Positions 18,745 through 29,090 of a stretch of DNA of 64,000 nucleotides are shown here, one piece after another. The translations under genes and the position numbers were made by a program. Position 1 is the first letter of the stretch, and every line of letters starts with the position of its first letter. The stretch is taken from assembly GCF_900116535.1 (NCBI RefSeq), contig NZ_FPAU01000006.1, positions 107,912 through 171,911 of the forward strand, in the 5' to 3' direction. The stretch comes from Kosakonia arachidis (GTDB lineage Bacteria > Pseudomonadota > Gammaproteobacteria > Enterobacterales > Enterobacteriaceae). The notes beneath the pieces are model-generated. The model was not told the origin of the DNA and searched no databases. It saw only the letters and a program-made list of their open reading frames with translations.

Positions 18745-19215
18745 TCAGGCGTTTTCTTTCAGCCAGTTCAGCACGATGTCGTGGTGATTGCTGGTTTTGA
18801 AATCATCAAACACATGTTCGATTTTGCCGTCCGCATCCAGGAGAAAGCTGATACGGTGGATGCCGTCGTAGGTTTTACCCATAAAGGTTTTTTCACCCCA
18901 GACGCCAAACTGCTCGCATACCTGATGGTCTTCATCAGACAGCAGCGTAAAATTGAGCAGCTCTTTTTCGGCAAAACGGGACAGTTTTTCGGGCTTATCC
19001 GTGCTTATACCCAGCACTTCTACGCCCGCTTTCTTCAACTCGTCCATATTATCGCGCAGGCCGCAGGCCTGGACAGTACAGCCTGGTGTCATTGCCTTCG
19101 GGTAGAAGTAGACCAGAACACGCTGTCCCTGGAAGTCGGTCAAATTTACTTGTTCTCCGTCTTGATCGGGCAAGCTAAATTTCGGTGCAATATCACCGGC
19201 TTTCAGTGGATTCAT
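18745..19215 (-). CDS. bcp: Thiol peroxidase Bcp (peroxiredoxin Q)
   Basis: A 156-residue cytoplasmic peroxiredoxin of the BCP/PrxQ group that reduces hydrogen and organic peroxides using thioredoxin. The peroxidatic cysteine is in YFYPKAMTPGCTVQACGLRD (near residue 46) with the partner cysteine five residues later, the arrangement of atypical 2-Cys BCPs. Its ATG overlaps the gcvR stop by one base (TAATG), as in E. coli, so the two are translationally coupled. Confidence 0.96.
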   Translation of the reverse strand: MNPLKAGDIAPKFSLPDQDGEQVNLTDFQGQRVLVYFYPKAMTPGCTVQACGLRDNMDELKKAGVEVLGISTDKPEKLSRFAEKELLNFTLLSDEDHQVCEQFGVWGEKTFMGKTYDGIHRISFLLDADGKIEHVFDDFKTSNHHDIVLNWLKENA

Positions 19216-19787
19216 TACTTAACTCCATCCTGTTCATCATGCTGAGAATAGTTAACGATGTTTATACTGCCTTGCGCATGCAGTTCTGTACATAGGGCTT
19301 TGAACGCCTGCTCAATATTTGATGCGTCTTGTGAGGCCGGGCTGTGAGCGGTGATCTGAATAAATAACTGCGGGACATCATCTTTATTTCCAGGCTGCGT
19401 GCGCGAAACCAGCTCGGCAATATTCATCTTGTGTGTGTCAAACAGCGCCGTAAAACGCTCAATCAAATGCGGTGAATCTGGCACGTCAACCTGCACCCAA
19501 ACGGTGGCGGGCATATCAGGGCGTGGGCGGGCGTCGGTACGCTTCATGACGATCAATAAATCCAGCTCTGCGCCTTTCAGCGGCAGGGTGGATTCAATTA
19601 ACGTAATGGCATTCCACGACCCGGAAAGCAGCATAATAAAAGTGAACTCTTCCCCCAGCATCGCCAGACGACTGTCTTCAATATTACAACCGCAGCTACT
19701 GACGTGGCGTGTGATCGTGTTCACAATGCCAGGCCGGTCGGCCCCCAGCGCAGTGATAACCAAAAAATGTTGTGATGAGGTTGTCAA
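19215..19787 (-). CDS. gcvR: Glycine cleavage system transcriptional repressor GcvR
   Basis: GcvR has two ACT domains (about 6-85 and 95-180) and binds GcvA to repress the gcvTHP operon when glycine is scarce; it does not itself bind DNA. I set the start at the TTG at 19787: AGGAAGCTCAGG lies directly upstream, and the product then aligns from the first residue with E. coli GcvR (LTTSSQHFLVITALGADRPG), giving 190 residues. An in-frame ATG at 19895 would add 36 unconserved residues and run into the dapA upstream region. It diverges from dapA. Confidence 0.92.
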   Translation of the reverse strand: MTTSSQHFLVITALGADRPGIVNTITRHVSSCGCNIEDSRLAMLGEEFTFIMLLSGSWNAITLIESTLPLKGAELDLLIVMKRTDARPRPDMPATVWVQVDVPDSPHLIERFTALFDTHKMNIAELVSRTQPGNKDDVPQLFIQITAHSPASQDASNIEQAFKALCTELHAQGSINIVNYSQHDEQDGVK

Positions 19788-19932
19788 ACCTGAGCTTCCT
19801 GTCAAACGTGAGGTAATCATAAGGAAAGCATAAAAAAAACCGGCATACAACCGCCACTGAGCCTCAGGTCTCTTGCTTTTCTTACAGCACCGCACGTACC
19901 ATTGAGAATCTTGTTAGCACAGAGGATGGCCC

Positions 19933-20811
19933 ATGTTCACGGGAAGTATTGTCGCGCTTGTCACGCCGATGGATTCGCAAGGTAAAGTCTGCCGCTCAAG
20001 CCTGAAGAAACTGATTGATTATCATGTCGCCAACGGAACCTCGGCGATCGTATCGGTAGGGACTACCGGTGAGTCCGCCACGCTAAGCCACGAAGAACAT
20101 GCCGATGTGGTGATGATGACCGTGGAACTGGCTGAAGGGCGCATCCCTGTTATTGCCGGGACGGGCGCAAACGCCACCGCAGAAGCCATCAGTCTGACGA
20201 AGCGCTTTAATAACATCGGCATTGTCGGCTGTCTGACTGTCACACCGTATTACAACCGTCCTACTCAGGAAGGCCTGTTCCAGCATTTTAAAGCCATCGC
20301 GGAACATACTGACCTGCCGCAAATTCTGTATAATGTGCCGTCGCGTACTGGCTGCGATATGCTGCCGGAAACCGTGGGCCGCCTGGCGGAAATTAAAAAT
20401 ATTGTCGGTATTAAAGAAGCAACCGGGAACTTAACGCGTGTTCATCAGATCAAAGAGCTGGTTTCAGACGACTTTATTCTGGTGAGTGGCGACGATGCCA
20501 GCGCGCTGGACTTTATGCAGCTCGGCGGCGACGGCGTTATTTCCGTGACCGCTAACGTCGCGGCGCGAGACATGGCCGAAATGTGCAAACTGGCGATCCA
20601 GGGGCATTTCTCCGAAGCACGCGTGATTAACCAGCGTCTGATGCCGTTACACAACAAACTATTTGTCGAACCCAATCCGATCCCGGTCAAATGGGCATGT
20701 AAGGAGTTGGGGCTTGTAGCAACCGATACGCTACGTTTGCCGATGACGCCGATCACCGATAATGGTCGTGACGTTGTCCGTGCAGCGCTTAAGCATGCCG
20801 GCCTGCTGTAA
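19933..20811 (+). CDS. dapA: 4-hydroxy-tetrahydrodipicolinate synthase DapA
   Basis: DapA condenses pyruvate with aspartate semialdehyde, the first committed step of lysine and diaminopimelate synthesis, and is inhibited by lysine. The 292-residue TIM-barrel shows [14 protein letters not shown] (near 43), the catalytic tyrosines in [14 protein letters not shown] and [12 protein letters not shown] (Tyr133-type), and the Schiff-base lysine in [10 protein letters not shown] (near 161). GAGGATG precedes the ATG. It is followed 16 bp later by bamC in the same direction; the pair is co-transcribed in E. coli. Confidence 0.97.
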   Translation: MFTGSIVALVTPMDSQGKVCRSSLKKLIDYHVANGTSAIVSVGTTGESATLSHEEHADVVMMTVELAEGRIPVIAGTGANATAEAISLTKRFNNIGIVGCLTVTPYYNRPTQEGLFQHFKAIAEHTDLPQILYNVPSRTGCDMLPETVGRLAEIKNIVGIKEATGNLTRVHQIKELVSDDFILVSGDDASALDFMQLGGDGVISVTANVAARDMAEMCKLAIQGHFSEARVINQRLMPLHNKLFVEPNPIPVKWACKELGLVATDTLRLPMTPITDNGRDVVRAALKHAGLL

Positions 20812-20827
20812 AGTTTAGGGAGATTTG

Positions 20828-21862
20828 ATGGCTTACTCAGTACAGAAGTCGCGCCTGGCGAAGGTAGCGGGTGTTTCACTTGTGATGTTGCTCGCCGCCT
20901 GTAGTTCCGATTCACGTTACAAGCGTCAGGTTAGCGGTGACGAATCCTATCTGGATGCGACACCGCTTGCTGAACTTCATGCGCCGGCAGGGATGATCCT
21001 TCCGCTGCAAAACGGTGATTACAACATCCCTGTCACGAACGGCAGCGGCGCAGTCGGTAAAGCACTGGATATCCGCCCACCGGCACAACCGCTGGCGCTG
21101 GTGAGCGGTGCGCGTACCCAGTTTACGGGTGATACTGCAACGCTGATGGTAGAAAAAGGCAACAATAGCACGCTGTGGCCACAGGTCGTCAGCATCATTC
21201 AGGCGAAAAATTACAGCATCGACAAACGTGACGATGCGTCGCAAAGCCTGACCACTGGCTGGGTTGACTGGAACCGTCTGGATGAAGATCAGCAGTATCG
21301 TGGCCGTTATCAAATCTCGGTAAAACCGCAGGGCTATCAGCAAGCGGTGGTGGTTAAGCTGCTGAACCTGGAGCAGGCGGGCAAGCCGGTGGCTGACGCG
21401 GCATCGTTGCAGCGCTACAGCACCGAAATGCTGAATGTCATCTCCAGCGGTCTGGATAAATCTGTAACCGACGCGCAGAACGCCGCTGAAAAACGCAGTG
21501 TAACCTCGCTGGACGTTCAGAGCAGTGCGGATGATACTGGTCTGCCAATGCTGGTGGTGCGTGGTCCGTTCAACATCGTATGGCAGCGCCTGCCGGGCGT
21601 GCTGGAAAAAGTGGGCATGAAAGTGACCGACAGCGCCCGTTCTACCGGTAGCATTTCCGTGACCTACAAGCCGCTGTCTGACAGCAGTTGGCGGGATCTG
21701 GGCGCGCGCGATCCGGGCCTCTCAGCGGGTGACTATAAGTTGCAGGTCGGCGATCTGGATAACCGCAGTAGCCTCCAGTTTACCGATCCGAAAGGTCATA
21801 CTCTGACGCAGTCACAAAACGATGCGTTGGTCGCGGCATTCCAGTCAGCGTTCAACCATTAA
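20828..21862 (+). CDS. bamC: Outer-membrane assembly lipoprotein BamC
   Basis: BamC (NlpB) is a lipoprotein component of the BAM complex that inserts beta-barrel proteins into the outer membrane. The 344-residue precursor has a signal peptide with lipobox LLAAC and lipidated Cys25, then an unstructured stretch (about 25-95, which contacts BamD) and two helix-grip domains (about 100-215 and 225-340). The ATG at 20828 is used rather than the TTG one codon upstream. The region [18 protein letters not shown] is the conserved N-terminal segment of the mature protein. Confidence 0.96.
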   Translation: MAYSVQKSRLAKVAGVSLVMLLAACSSDSRYKRQVSGDESYLDATPLAELHAPAGMILPLQNGDYNIPVTNGSGAVGKALDIRPPAQPLALVSGARTQFTGDTATLMVEKGNNSTLWPQVVSIIQAKNYSIDKRDDASQSLTTGWVDWNRLDEDQQYRGRYQISVKPQGYQQAVVVKLLNLEQAGKPVADAASLQRYSTEMLNVISSGLDKSVTDAQNAAEKRSVTSLDVQSSADDTGLPMLVVRGPFNIVWQRLPGVLEKVGMKVTDSARSTGSISVTYKPLSDSSWRDLGARDPGLSAGDYKLQVGDLDNRSSLQFTDPKGHTLTQSQNDALVAAFQSAFNH

Positions 21863-21867
21863 TCCCT

Positions 21868-21895
21868 AAGGCCGGAAAACTCCGGCCTTTTTTAA
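21868..21895 (+). terminator. Intrinsic terminator after dapA-bamC
   Basis: AAGGCCGGA and TCCGGCCTT form a 9-bp stem with an AAAC loop, followed by TTTT, six bases after the bamC stop. This is a standard rho-independent terminator. Confidence 0.9.
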
Positions 21896-21903
21896 TTTTG
21901 GTG

Positions 21904-21919
21904 ACGCAAACGTGTGCGT
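21904..21919. promoter_or_regulatory. PurR operator upstream of purC
   Basis: ACGCAAACGTGTGCGT matches the PurR consensus ACGCAAACGTTTGCGT in 15 of 16 positions. It is followed at 21925-21930 by a TAAAAT -10-like hexamer, 42 bp before the purC ATG. It therefore overlaps the promoter, as expected for repression by PurR with hypoxanthine or guanine. Confidence 0.88.
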
Positions 21920-21971
21920 CGGCGTAAAATAGCGAAATCGTCTCTAAATCATCACACCTGGAGTAAGAAAG

Positions 21972-22685
21972 ATGCAAAAGCAAGCTGAGTTGTATCGCGG
22001 CAAAGCGAAGACCGTATACAGTACCGAAAACCCGGATCTGTTGGTGCTCGAATTCCGTAACGATACGTCAGCAGGGGATGGCGCGCGCATTGAGCAGTTC
22101 GATCGTAAAGGCATGGTGAACAACAAGTTCAACCATTTCATTATGAGCAAATTGCAGGAAGCGGGCATCCCGACCCAGATGGAAGCATTGCTCTCCGATA
22201 CTGAATGCCTGGTGAAAAAGCTGGATATGGTGCCGGTTGAATGCGTGATCCGTAACCGCGCGGCTGGCTCGCTGGTTAAGCGTCTGGGCATTGAAGAAGG
22301 TATCGAGCTGAACCCGCCGCTGTTCGATATGTTCCTGAAAAACGACGCAATGCACGATCCGATGATCAATGAATCCTACTGTGAAACCTTCGGTTGGGTG
22401 AACAAAGAAAACCTCGCGCGTATGAAAGAGCTGACCTACAAAGCTAACGACGTGCTGAAAAAACTGTTCGATGATGCAGGCTTGATCCTTGTCGACTTCA
22501 AACTGGAGTTCGGTTTATTCAAAGGTGAAGTGGTACTCGGCGATGAGTTTTCACCAGACGGTAGCCGTCTGTGGGACAAAGAGACGCTGGACAAAATGGA
22601 CAAAGACCGTTTCCGTCAGAGCCTCGGTGGCCTGATCGAGGCTTATGAAGCCGTTGCCCATCGTCTGGGCGTGAAATTAGACTAA
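21972..22685 (+). CDS. purC: SAICAR synthetase PurC
   Basis: PurC ligates aspartate to CAIR in an ATP-dependent step of de novo purine synthesis. The 237-residue protein shows the N-terminal [15 protein letters not shown]-binding strand, the family signature [20 protein letters not shown] (near 85-104), and [30 protein letters not shown] (catalytic/Mg region, near 175-205). AGTAAGAAAG serves as SD. A PurR operator lies upstream. Length equals E. coli PurC. Confidence 0.97.
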   Translation: MQKQAELYRGKAKTVYSTENPDLLVLEFRNDTSAGDGARIEQFDRKGMVNNKFNHFIMSKLQEAGIPTQMEALLSDTECLVKKLDMVPVECVIRNRAAGSLVKRLGIEEGIELNPPLFDMFLKNDAMHDPMINESYCETFGWVNKENLARMKELTYKANDVLKKLFDDAGLILVDFKLEFGLFKGEVVLGDEFSPDGSRLWDKETLDKMDKDRFRQSLGGLIEAYEAVAHRLGVKLD

Positions 22686-22705
22686 TCATCCACTCCGCAT
22701 TACCG

Positions 22706-22729
22706 CCAGAGGATGCCTGCATCCTCTGG
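22706..22729 (+). terminator. Stem-loop after purC
   Basis: CCAGAGGATGC and GCATCCTCTGG form a perfect 11-bp stem with a 2-base loop 20 bp after purC. A TTTTTT tract follows only after 11 bases, so termination is likely but the element is not canonical. Confidence 0.6.
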
Positions 22730-22817
22730 ATTTCCGCCGCTTTTTTCCCGTGCTAATCCTTCCCTGAGCGCCTACGATCATATATACAGTGTCCATCATT
22801 GGCATAGGGAGTAAGTT

Positions 22818-23684
22818 ATGCGCTGGCAAGGGCGTCGAGAAAGTAGCAATGTAGAGGACCGGCGCAATGAGTCGGGCGGGCCGTCAATGCGCGGTCCGGG
22901 GTTTCGCCTGCCAGGTGGCAAAGGGGGGCTGATCCTGCTGTTTTTGGTGATGGTGGCCAGCTATTATGGCGTTGATCTGACAGGCTTGCTCACCGGGCAG
23001 CCGATCACTACCGCTTCGCAGCAGCAACGGAGTATCAGCCCGCAGGAAGATGAATCCGCACGCTTCACCAGCGTGATTTTTGCTTCGACGGAAGAGACCT
23101 GGGGCGAAATTTTCCAAAAGATGGGGCGCAACTATCCGCAACCTAAGCTGGTTATGTACCGTAACCATACCAACACTGGCTGCGGCACAGGGCAATCGAT
23201 CATGGGGCCGTTCTACTGCCCGGCAGACAGCAAAGTCTACATTGATCTCTCCTTTTATGACGAGATGAAAAATAAACTCGGCGCGGGCGGCGATTTTGCC
23301 CAGGGCTACGTTATTGCGCATGAAGTGGGGCATCACGTACAGAAGGTTCTGGGAACAGAGGCCAAAGTTCGCCGCCTGCAACAGAATGCGACGCAAAAAG
23401 AGGCCAATGCACTCTCAGTACGCATGGAGCTTCAGGCTGATTGCTATGCGGGCGTCTGGGGGCACAGTATGCAGCAGCAAGGCGTGCTGGAAGCGGGCGA
23501 TCTGGAAGATGCGTTGAATGCCGCGCAGGCGATAGGCGACGATCGGTTGCAGCAGCGCAGTCAGGGCGCGGTGTTCCCGGAGACCTTCACCCACGGGACT
23601 TCCGCACAGCGTTACACCTGGTTTAAACGCGGTATGGACAGCGGCGATCCTACGCAGTGCGACACCTTCAGCGGACGCCTTTGA
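22818..23684 (+). CDS. ypfJ: Putative neutral zinc metallopeptidase YpfJ
   Basis: A 288-residue protein of the KPN_02809/YpfJ neutral zinc metallopeptidase family. It has a short basic N-terminus, one transmembrane segment (about 36-58, [22 protein letters not shown]), then a periplasmic domain with the zinc motif [10 protein letters not shown] (near residue 170) and a downstream [12 protein letters not shown] acidic motif that probably supplies the third ligand. The CGTGQ/FYCP cysteine pair may form a disulfide. It lies 10 bp upstream of tmcA in the same direction. Substrate unknown. Confidence 0.92.
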   Translation: MRWQGRRESSNVEDRRNESGGPSMRGPGFRLPGGKGGLILLFLVMVASYYGVDLTGLLTGQPITTASQQQRSISPQEDESARFTSVIFASTEETWGEIFQKMGRNYPQPKLVMYRNHTNTGCGTGQSIMGPFYCPADSKVYIDLSFYDEMKNKLGAGGDFAQGYVIAHEVGHHVQKVLGTEAKVRRLQQNATQKEANALSVRMELQADCYAGVWGHSMQQQGVLEAGDLEDALNAAQAIGDDRLQQRSQGAVFPETFTHGTSAQRYTWFKRGMDSGDPTQCDTFSGRL

Positions 23685-23693
23685 CCTTCTGCT

Positions 23694-25709
23694 ATGTCAC
23701 TGTTTTCTGAATTGAGCGTACAGATGGCGCGGCAGGGCATTCGCCGCTTGCTGGTGGTCAGTGGCTCGCCGGGCTGGTGTGAAGCACAGGCCAGTACGTT
23801 GCGCGAGAAGCTTCCCGGAGACTGGCTGTGGGTGGGCGAAGTTGCATCCTGGCCGCAGCGCTGCGCACCCCGCGCACTGACGACGCTGCTGGGGCGCGAG
23901 TTTCACCATGCGGTGTTTGACGCCCGCACGGGGTTTGATGTCGCCGCTTTTGCCGCGCTCGCCGGGACATTAACTGCCGGTAGCTGGCTGGTGTTGTTGA
24001 CGCCGCCCTTCAGCGTATGGCCGCAACAGTCGGATGCTGACAGCGCGCGCTGGAGCGATACCATTGATCCTATTCCGGTACCGGTTTTTGTCGGGCATTT
24101 TTGTCGAACTGTACAGGCTGACAGCCAGGTGCTGATCTGGCGCGAAGATCAACCCTTCACTTTCCCCCCTGAAATACCGCGTGCCGACTGGCATCCCGCA
24201 ACCGGGGCACCCGCGCAGGAACAGGCGCGGATCCTCTCACGATTACAGGTAATGCCGCCTGGCGTAATGGTGGTCACTGCGCCGCGTGGAAGAGGGAAAT
24301 CGGCGCTGGCGGGTATGCACATTGCGCGGCTGTCGTCTCCCGCCACGGTAACCGCACCTGCGCGCGCCGCCACGGATGTGCTGGCGGCTTACGCCGGAGA
24401 ACATTTTGACTTTATGGCGCCGGATGCGCTGGCACAGCGGATTGCGCACAGCGGCAGGCAGCCAGGCTGGCTGGTAGTGGATGAAGCAGCGGCGATCCCC
24501 GGCCCTTTGCTGCATAGGCTTGTCTCGGCCTTTCAGTACGTTCTGCTCACCACTACGGTTCAGGGATATGAAGGCACCGGGCAGGGGTTTCTGCTGAAAT
24601 TCTGCGCCGGGTTCCCCCATCTGCAATTCGATGCTCTGAACACGCCGTTGCGCTGGGCACCAGGTTGCCCGCTTGAGCAGGTAATTGAAAACCTGCTGCT
24701 GTTTGATGATGTACAGATTGGCGAGGTACCCGCAGGCGAGGTGACAATACTGCCGCTGGCGCAAGATGCGTGGCAGAGAACGCCCTCACGACCTGCAGCG
24801 TTGTACCGTCTGCTGGCGAGCGCACACTACCGCACTTCGCCGCTCGATCTGCGACGCATGATGGATGCGCCAGGGCAACATTTCTGGCTGGCGCAAAAGG
24901 CGCAAAGCGTGGCTGCTGCACTCTGGCTGGTGAAAGAGGGCGGATTAAGCCCGGCGCTGAGCCAGGCGGTGTGGGCCGGTTTTCGCCGCCCACGTGGCAA
25001 CCTGGTGGCGCAATCGCTGGCAGCACATGGCGGAAACCCGCTTGCCGCCACGCTGTGTGGGCTGCGCGTCAGCCGTATCGCCGTGCATCCCGGTTGCCAG
25101 CGTGAAGGCATTGGTCGGGCGCTGATTGCCCGTGCACAGGCACAAGCTAATGGCTGTGATTATCTGTCGGTTAGTTTTGGTTTTACGCCCGCTCTGTGGC
25201 GTTTCTGGGAGCGTTGTGGGTTTGTGCTGGTACGCCTGGGTAGCCACCGGGAAGCCAGTAGTGGCTGTTATACGGCGATGGCCCTATTGCCCCTGACGAC
25301 GTCAGGTCAGGTACTGGCGGAACGTGAACAGCGGCGCCTGGCGCGCGATCTTCCCTGGCTTGCGCCCTGGCGCGAGGAAAAGTTGTCCTTTCCCGTCGTG
25401 CAGGCGTCTACCCTTAATGAAGAGGACTGGCAGGAGCTGGCCGGGTTTGCTTTTGCTCATCGTCCGCTCTCTGCGGCCATCGGCGCGTTATCCCGGTTGC
25501 TGCAACACAGCGCATTACCGTTGATGGCTCTGCGAGGGCAGCTTTCAGACGGTGAGGACGAGCAGACCATGTGCCTGCGTCTTTCGCTGCACGGGCGCAA
25601 GGCGTTGCTGGCACAGCAGCGCAGTGAAGCTGCACAGGCGCTACAACAACTTGATGCACGACGTTCGCTTACCCTGAAAGAACGGGTGCAGAAAATGCAG
25701 TTTTTTTAA
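23694..25709 (+). CDS. tmcA: tRNA(Met) cytidine acetyltransferase TmcA
   Basis: TmcA forms N4-acetylcytidine at the wobble base of elongator tRNA-Met, using acetyl-CoA and ATP or GTP. The 671-residue protein has an N-terminal DUF1726-like region, an RNA-helicase-like domain with Walker A APRGRGKSALAG (near 200) and the DExx-like VVDEAAAIP (near 265). A GNAT domain follows with VHPGCQREGIGRALI (near 465) and a C-terminal tRNA-binding region. It is slightly divergent from E. coli but all core motifs are intact. Confidence 0.95.
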   Translation: MSLFSELSVQMARQGIRRLLVVSGSPGWCEAQASTLREKLPGDWLWVGEVASWPQRCAPRALTTLLGREFHHAVFDARTGFDVAAFAALAGTLTAGSWLVLLTPPFSVWPQQSDADSARWSDTIDPIPVPVFVGHFCRTVQADSQVLIWREDQPFTFPPEIPRADWHPATGAPAQEQARILSRLQVMPPGVMVVTAPRGRGKSALAGMHIARLSSPATVTAPARAATDVLAAYAGEHFDFMAPDALAQRIAHSGRQPGWLVVDEAAAIPGPLLHRLVSAFQYVLLTTTVQGYEGTGQGFLLKFCAGFPHLQFDALNTPLRWAPGCPLEQVIENLLLFDDVQIGEVPAGEVTILPLAQDAWQRTPSRPAALYRLLASAHYRTSPLDLRRMMDAPGQHFWLAQKAQSVAAALWLVKEGGLSPALSQAVWAGFRRPRGNLVAQSLAAHGGNPLAATLCGLRVSRIAVHPGCQREGIGRALIARAQAQANGCDYLSVSFGFTPALWRFWERCGFVLVRLGSHREASSGCYTAMALLPLTTSGQVLAEREQRRLARDLPWLAPWREEKLSFPVVQASTLNEEDWQELAGFAFAHRPLSAAIGALSRLLQHSALPLMALRGQLSDGEDEQTMCLRLSLHGRKALLAQQRSEAAQALQQLDARRSLTLKERVQKMQFF

Positions 25710-25785
25710 CTATCTCATTCAGTTAAATGGCATGGTCATTATTATTGCCGGGCGTAAACTGCACTCAACGATTAAGGAGACCATT

Positions 25786-26478
25786 ATGAAACATGACCAT
25801 TTTGTTGTGCAAAGCCCACTTGCCCCGGCTAAACAGCTCCTGCTGTTGTTCCATGGTGTTGGCGATAATCCGGTCTCCATGGGCGAAATTGGCAGCTGGT
25901 TTGTTCCGCACTTCCCCGATGCGCTGATTGTCAGCATTGGCGGGATTGAAGCCGCAGGCGCAGGGCGCCAATGGTTCTCTGTTGATGGCGTGACGGAAGA
26001 GAATCGCCAGCAGCGCGTGGATGCGGTGATGCCACAGTTTATCGACATTGTACGTTTCTGGCAGCAGCAGAGCGGCGTGAGTCCGCTGGCGACGGCGCTT
26101 ATTGGTTTCTCGCAGGGCGCAATTATGGCGCTGGAAGGGATGAAGGCGCAGTCGGATCTGGCATCACGGGTGATTGCTTTTAACGGTCGTTACGCCAGCC
26201 TGCCGGACAATGCGGTCAGCGCCCAGACGATCCATCTTATTCACGGTGGCGAAGATCGGGTGATCGACCTTGCGTGGGCGGTAAACGCACAAGAAGCACT
26301 GCTGAATCTTGGCGGTGATGTGACGCTGGATATTGTCGATGATTTAGGCCATGCGATTGACGATCGCAGTATCGAACTGGCGTTAAACCATCTGCGTTAC
26401 ACCGTGCCGAAACACTACTTTGACGAAGCGCTGAGCGGTGGCAAGCCGAATGATGACGATATTATTGAATTGCTGTAA
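25786..26478 (+). CDS. ypfH: Carboxylesterase YpfH (alpha/beta hydrolase)
   Basis: A 230-residue cytoplasmic esterase of the phospholipase/carboxylesterase family. The nucleophile elbow is GFSQGA (Ser near 109), the acid is in GGEDRVI, and the catalytic histidine is in DLGHAIDD (near 189). The oxyanion-hole strand LLLFHGVGDNP is near the N-terminus. I chose the ATG at 25786 with AAGGAGA eight bases upstream; an in-frame ATG at 25732 precedes the SD and adds 18 unconserved residues. Natural substrate unknown; E. coli YpfH hydrolyses short acyl esters. Confidence 0.93.
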   Translation: MKHDHFVVQSPLAPAKQLLLLFHGVGDNPVSMGEIGSWFVPHFPDALIVSIGGIEAAGAGRQWFSVDGVTEENRQQRVDAVMPQFIDIVRFWQQQSGVSPLATALIGFSQGAIMALEGMKAQSDLASRVIAFNGRYASLPDNAVSAQTIHLIHGGEDRVIDLAWAVNAQEALLNLGGDVTLDIVDDLGHAIDDRSIELALNHLRYTVPKHYFDEALSGGKPNDDDIIELL

Positions 26479-26486
26479 AAGCGAAA

Positions 26487-26508
26487 TTCACCCCCGTCAG
26501 GGGGTGAA
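26487..26508. terminator. Bidirectional hairpin between ypfH and ypfN
   Basis: TTCACCCCC and GGGGGTGAA form a 9-bp stem with a 4-base loop between two convergent genes. There is no clear T-tract on either side. Confidence 0.6.
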
Positions 26509-26523
26509 TGCGTTGTTGGGGGG

Positions 26524-26724
26524 TTACTTTTTCGGCTGGTCTTTGTTCGGCCAGTCATCATCGTCATCCCACTTGTCGTTGAAATCACGATGCGGCGGCA
26601 GATCGGGTTTATTGGCAAGGAATTTTTTGTGATCGACGCGGTTAAGATCTTTGATCACGTTCAGCAGTACGCCGAGTAAAAACACCAGCACCAGAATCCA
26701 CCAATATTTAGCAAGCCAGTCCAT
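26524..26724 (-). CDS. ypfN: Small membrane protein YpfN
   Basis: A 66-residue protein with one N-terminal transmembrane helix (about residues 5-25, [21 protein letters not shown]) and a charged, aspartate-rich cytoplasmic tail ending [14 protein letters not shown]. It matches E. coli YpfN (UPF0370) over its whole length. The ATG at 26724 has GGAGG upstream, 17 bp after the dapE stop, so it is the second gene after dapE. Function unknown. Confidence 0.93.
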   Translation of the reverse strand: MDWLAKYWWILVLVFLLGVLLNVIKDLNRVDHKKFLANKPDLPPHRDFNDKWDDDDDWPNKDQPKK

Positions 26725-26741
26725 GCAATCCTCCAGACCCG

Positions 26742-27869
26742 TCAGGCAATAAGTTGTTCCATAATGCGTTGATACATGCGGGCAAGCAGTTGTAAATCCG
26801 CCGCATTGACACACTCGTTAATTTTATGAATGGTTGCGTTCACCGGCCCCAGTTCAACGACCTGAGCGCCCATACGTGCGATAAAACGCCCATCGGACGT
26901 GCCGCCTGTGGTTAGCAGTTGCGGTCTTATCTCATTATAGTGCTCGATAGCGTTAACCACCGCATCGACCAGCTTGCCGCGTCCGGTCAGGAAGGGTTGC
27001 CCGGAAAGCCACCACTCCACTGTGTAGCGCAGTTGATGTTTTTCCAGCAGTGCCTGTACCTGTGCTTTAATCATCTCGTCGGTCAGTTCGGTGCTGAAGC
27101 GGAAGTTAAACTGTACAAACAGATCGCCAGGAATGACGTTATTGCTGCCGGTGCCTGCTTTGATATTGGCTATCTGCATACTGGTCGGCGGGAAGTATTC
27201 GTTGCCACGATCCCACTCAATCGCCACCAGTTCGTTGAGCATTGGCACAGCGCGATGTACCGGGTTATCGGCCAGATGCGGGTAAGCCACATGGCCCTGC
27301 ACACCGTGAATTGTCAGGTTGCAGGTCAGTGAGCCGCGACGACCGTTTTTCACCACGTCGCCAACCACTTCCGAACTTGAGGGTTCTCCGACCAGGCAAT
27401 AATCAAGACGTTCGTCACGCGCCATCAGTGCCTCAACCACTTTTACCGTACCGTTGGTGGCGCTGGCTTCCTCATCAGAAGTGATCAGAAAGGCAAGGCG
27501 CCCTTTATGCTGCGGATGTTGTGCGACAAAACGTTCTGCGGCTACCACCATCGCGGCCAGTGAACCTTTCATGTCTGCCGCGCCACGGCCAAATAGCATG
27601 CCGTCGCGAATAGTCGGTTCAAACGGCGGATTGATCCAGCGCCCGGCATCACCGGCAGGCACCACATCGGTATGCCCGGCGAACGCCAGCGTCTCTCCCT
27701 GGCCGCGCCATGCCCAGAAGTTAAGCGTGTCGCCAAAATTCATCGGCTCAATGGTAAAACCGATGGCACGCAGACGTTCAATCATTAACGCCTGGCAACC
27801 TTCATCATTTGGACTCAGAGAAGGGCGACGAATAAGCTGCTGTGTCAGCTCAATAACCGGGCACGACAT
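26742..27869 (-). CDS. dapE: Succinyl-diaminopimelate desuccinylase DapE
   Basis: DapE removes succinate from N-succinyl-LL-diaminopimelate in the lysine/peptidoglycan pathway. This 375-residue M20 metallohydrolase shows the first zinc ligand in [12 protein letters not shown] (His near 66), GRGAADMKG (bridging Asp near 100), the general base in ITSDEEASA (Glu near 134), and [10 protein letters not shown]. The final zinc ligand is in [12 protein letters not shown]. It follows yffB by 3 bp and precedes ypfN, forming a yffB-dapE-ypfN transcription unit. Confidence 0.96.
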   Translation of the reverse strand: MSCPVIELTQQLIRRPSLSPNDEGCQALMIERLRAIGFTIEPMNFGDTLNFWAWRGQGETLAFAGHTDVVPAGDAGRWINPPFEPTIRDGMLFGRGAADMKGSLAAMVVAAERFVAQHPQHKGRLAFLITSDEEASATNGTVKVVEALMARDERLDYCLVGEPSSSEVVGDVVKNGRRGSLTCNLTIHGVQGHVAYPHLADNPVHRAVPMLNELVAIEWDRGNEYFPPTSMQIANIKAGTGSNNVIPGDLFVQFNFRFSTELTDEMIKAQVQALLEKHQLRYTVEWWLSGQPFLTGRGKLVDAVVNAIEHYNEIRPQLLTTGGTSDGRFIARMGAQVVELGPVNATIHKINECVNAADLQLLARMYQRIMEQLIA

Positions 27870-27872
27870 AAA

Positions 27873-28229
27873 CTACACCTCGTTGATAAACTTCTCATAA
27901 CTGGATTCATTGAAACCCAGCAGCATAGGCTTACCCGGCGCGCAGAGCAATGGGCGTTTGATGATTGACGGCATTTCGAGCATCAGCGCGGCGGCAGTAT
28001 CCGCGTTGGTAATGGTGGCGCGCAGGCTTTCATCCAGCTTACGCCAGGTAGTACCGCGGGTATTCAGCAGAGCTTCCCAGCCAAGTTCATCAATAAATGT
28101 ACGTAATAATTGGGCATCAAGACCATCAGCACGGTAATCATGAAAGCGATACTCCACTTGGTTCGCTTCCAGCCAGCGGTGTGCTTTTTTGATGGTGTCG
28201 CAATTTTTAATGCCGTACATTGTGATCAT
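27873..28229 (-). CDS. yffB: ArsC-family protein YffB
   Basis: A 118-residue thioredoxin-fold protein of the ArsC/Spx family, with [18 protein letters not shown] at the N-terminus (single cysteine near residue 10) and the C-terminal [17 protein letters not shown] segment. The HNPRCSKSR arsenate motif of YfgD is absent here, so arsenate reduction is unlikely. In E. coli the related YffB binds glutathione-like thiols but has no proven role. It is coupled to dapE (3-bp gap). Confidence 0.91.
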   Translation of the reverse strand: MITMYGIKNCDTIKKAHRWLEANQVEYRFHDYRADGLDAQLLRTFIDELGWEALLNTRGTTWRKLDESLRATITNADTAAALMLEMPSIIKRPLLCAPGKPMLLGFNESSYEKFINEV

Positions 28230-28287
28230 GGTGAATCCTTTTGTCTCATTTTTGTAAGTTTGTACAAGAAATTAGAATAACGAGATT

Positions 28288-28489
<202 letters not shown>

Positions 28490-28520
28490 ATTAAAACAGC
28501 ATTCTTCTGCTAATATGTTT

Positions 28521-28958
28521 TTAACGAATGTAACCGCTTTGTTCCAATTTTAATAAACTTTCAGATGTTGCACATACCATTCCAGTGGTTAAAAAACGGA
28601 AGCCATATTGTTGATAAAATCCTGTCTTTTCCGGAACTGAATATATAAATGTTTTGCCGAAGGGCAATAAAGTTTTAACAACAGTGATCATCAACTGCTT
28701 ACCATAACCGCGACCCTGCATTTCAGGCGCAACAACAATATCCGCCGCATAGCTGGCCCATGTCAGATCGCTGATGGCCCGCGCCGTGGCGACAAGTTTG
28801 TCCTCATGGTAACCGAACCAACAGAAGGTGCTGTTACGCCATGCCTGTTCGACTAATATCGGGTCGCGCTGGTTGAGCCCACCTGCGGCGAGCAGTGCTG
28901 TTACGACCTGCCAGTCAACATTTTCAATTGCGGATTTATCGTACAATGTGATCGCCAT
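28521..28958 (-). CDS. GNAT-family N-acetyltransferase
   Basis: A 145-residue protein with a single GNAT domain. Strand beta-4 and the acetyl-CoA pyrophosphate loop are visible as AADIVVAPEMQGRGYGKQLM (residues about 70-90, with the Q-G-R-G-Y-G motif), followed by a C-terminal GFYQQYGFRF strand-helix typical of the fold. It is not at this place in E. coli K-12. The codons look somewhat more AT-rich than the neighbours (ATT, TTA, AAA frequent), which with the adjacent ERIC element hints at insertion by transfer. Substrate unknown. The start is the ATG at 28958 with AAGGATAAATAA upstream. Confidence 0.82.
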   Translation of the reverse strand: MAITLYDKSAIENVDWQVVTALLAAGGLNQRDPILVEQAWRNSTFCWFGYHEDKLVATARAISDLTWASYAADIVVAPEMQGRGYGKQLMITVVKTLLPFGKTFIYSVPEKTGFYQQYGFRFLTTGMVCATSESLLKLEQSGYIR

Positions 28959-29090
28959 TTTATTTATCCTTATAACGCTTGTGGAATATTGCTATCACTC
29001 ACAGTAAAGAGCGAATGTCTGGCGCATAGTTATTACAGCTCCATTAAAAATACCCTGCTAATGATGAGTGAAGCAATCGTTGAAAATACC

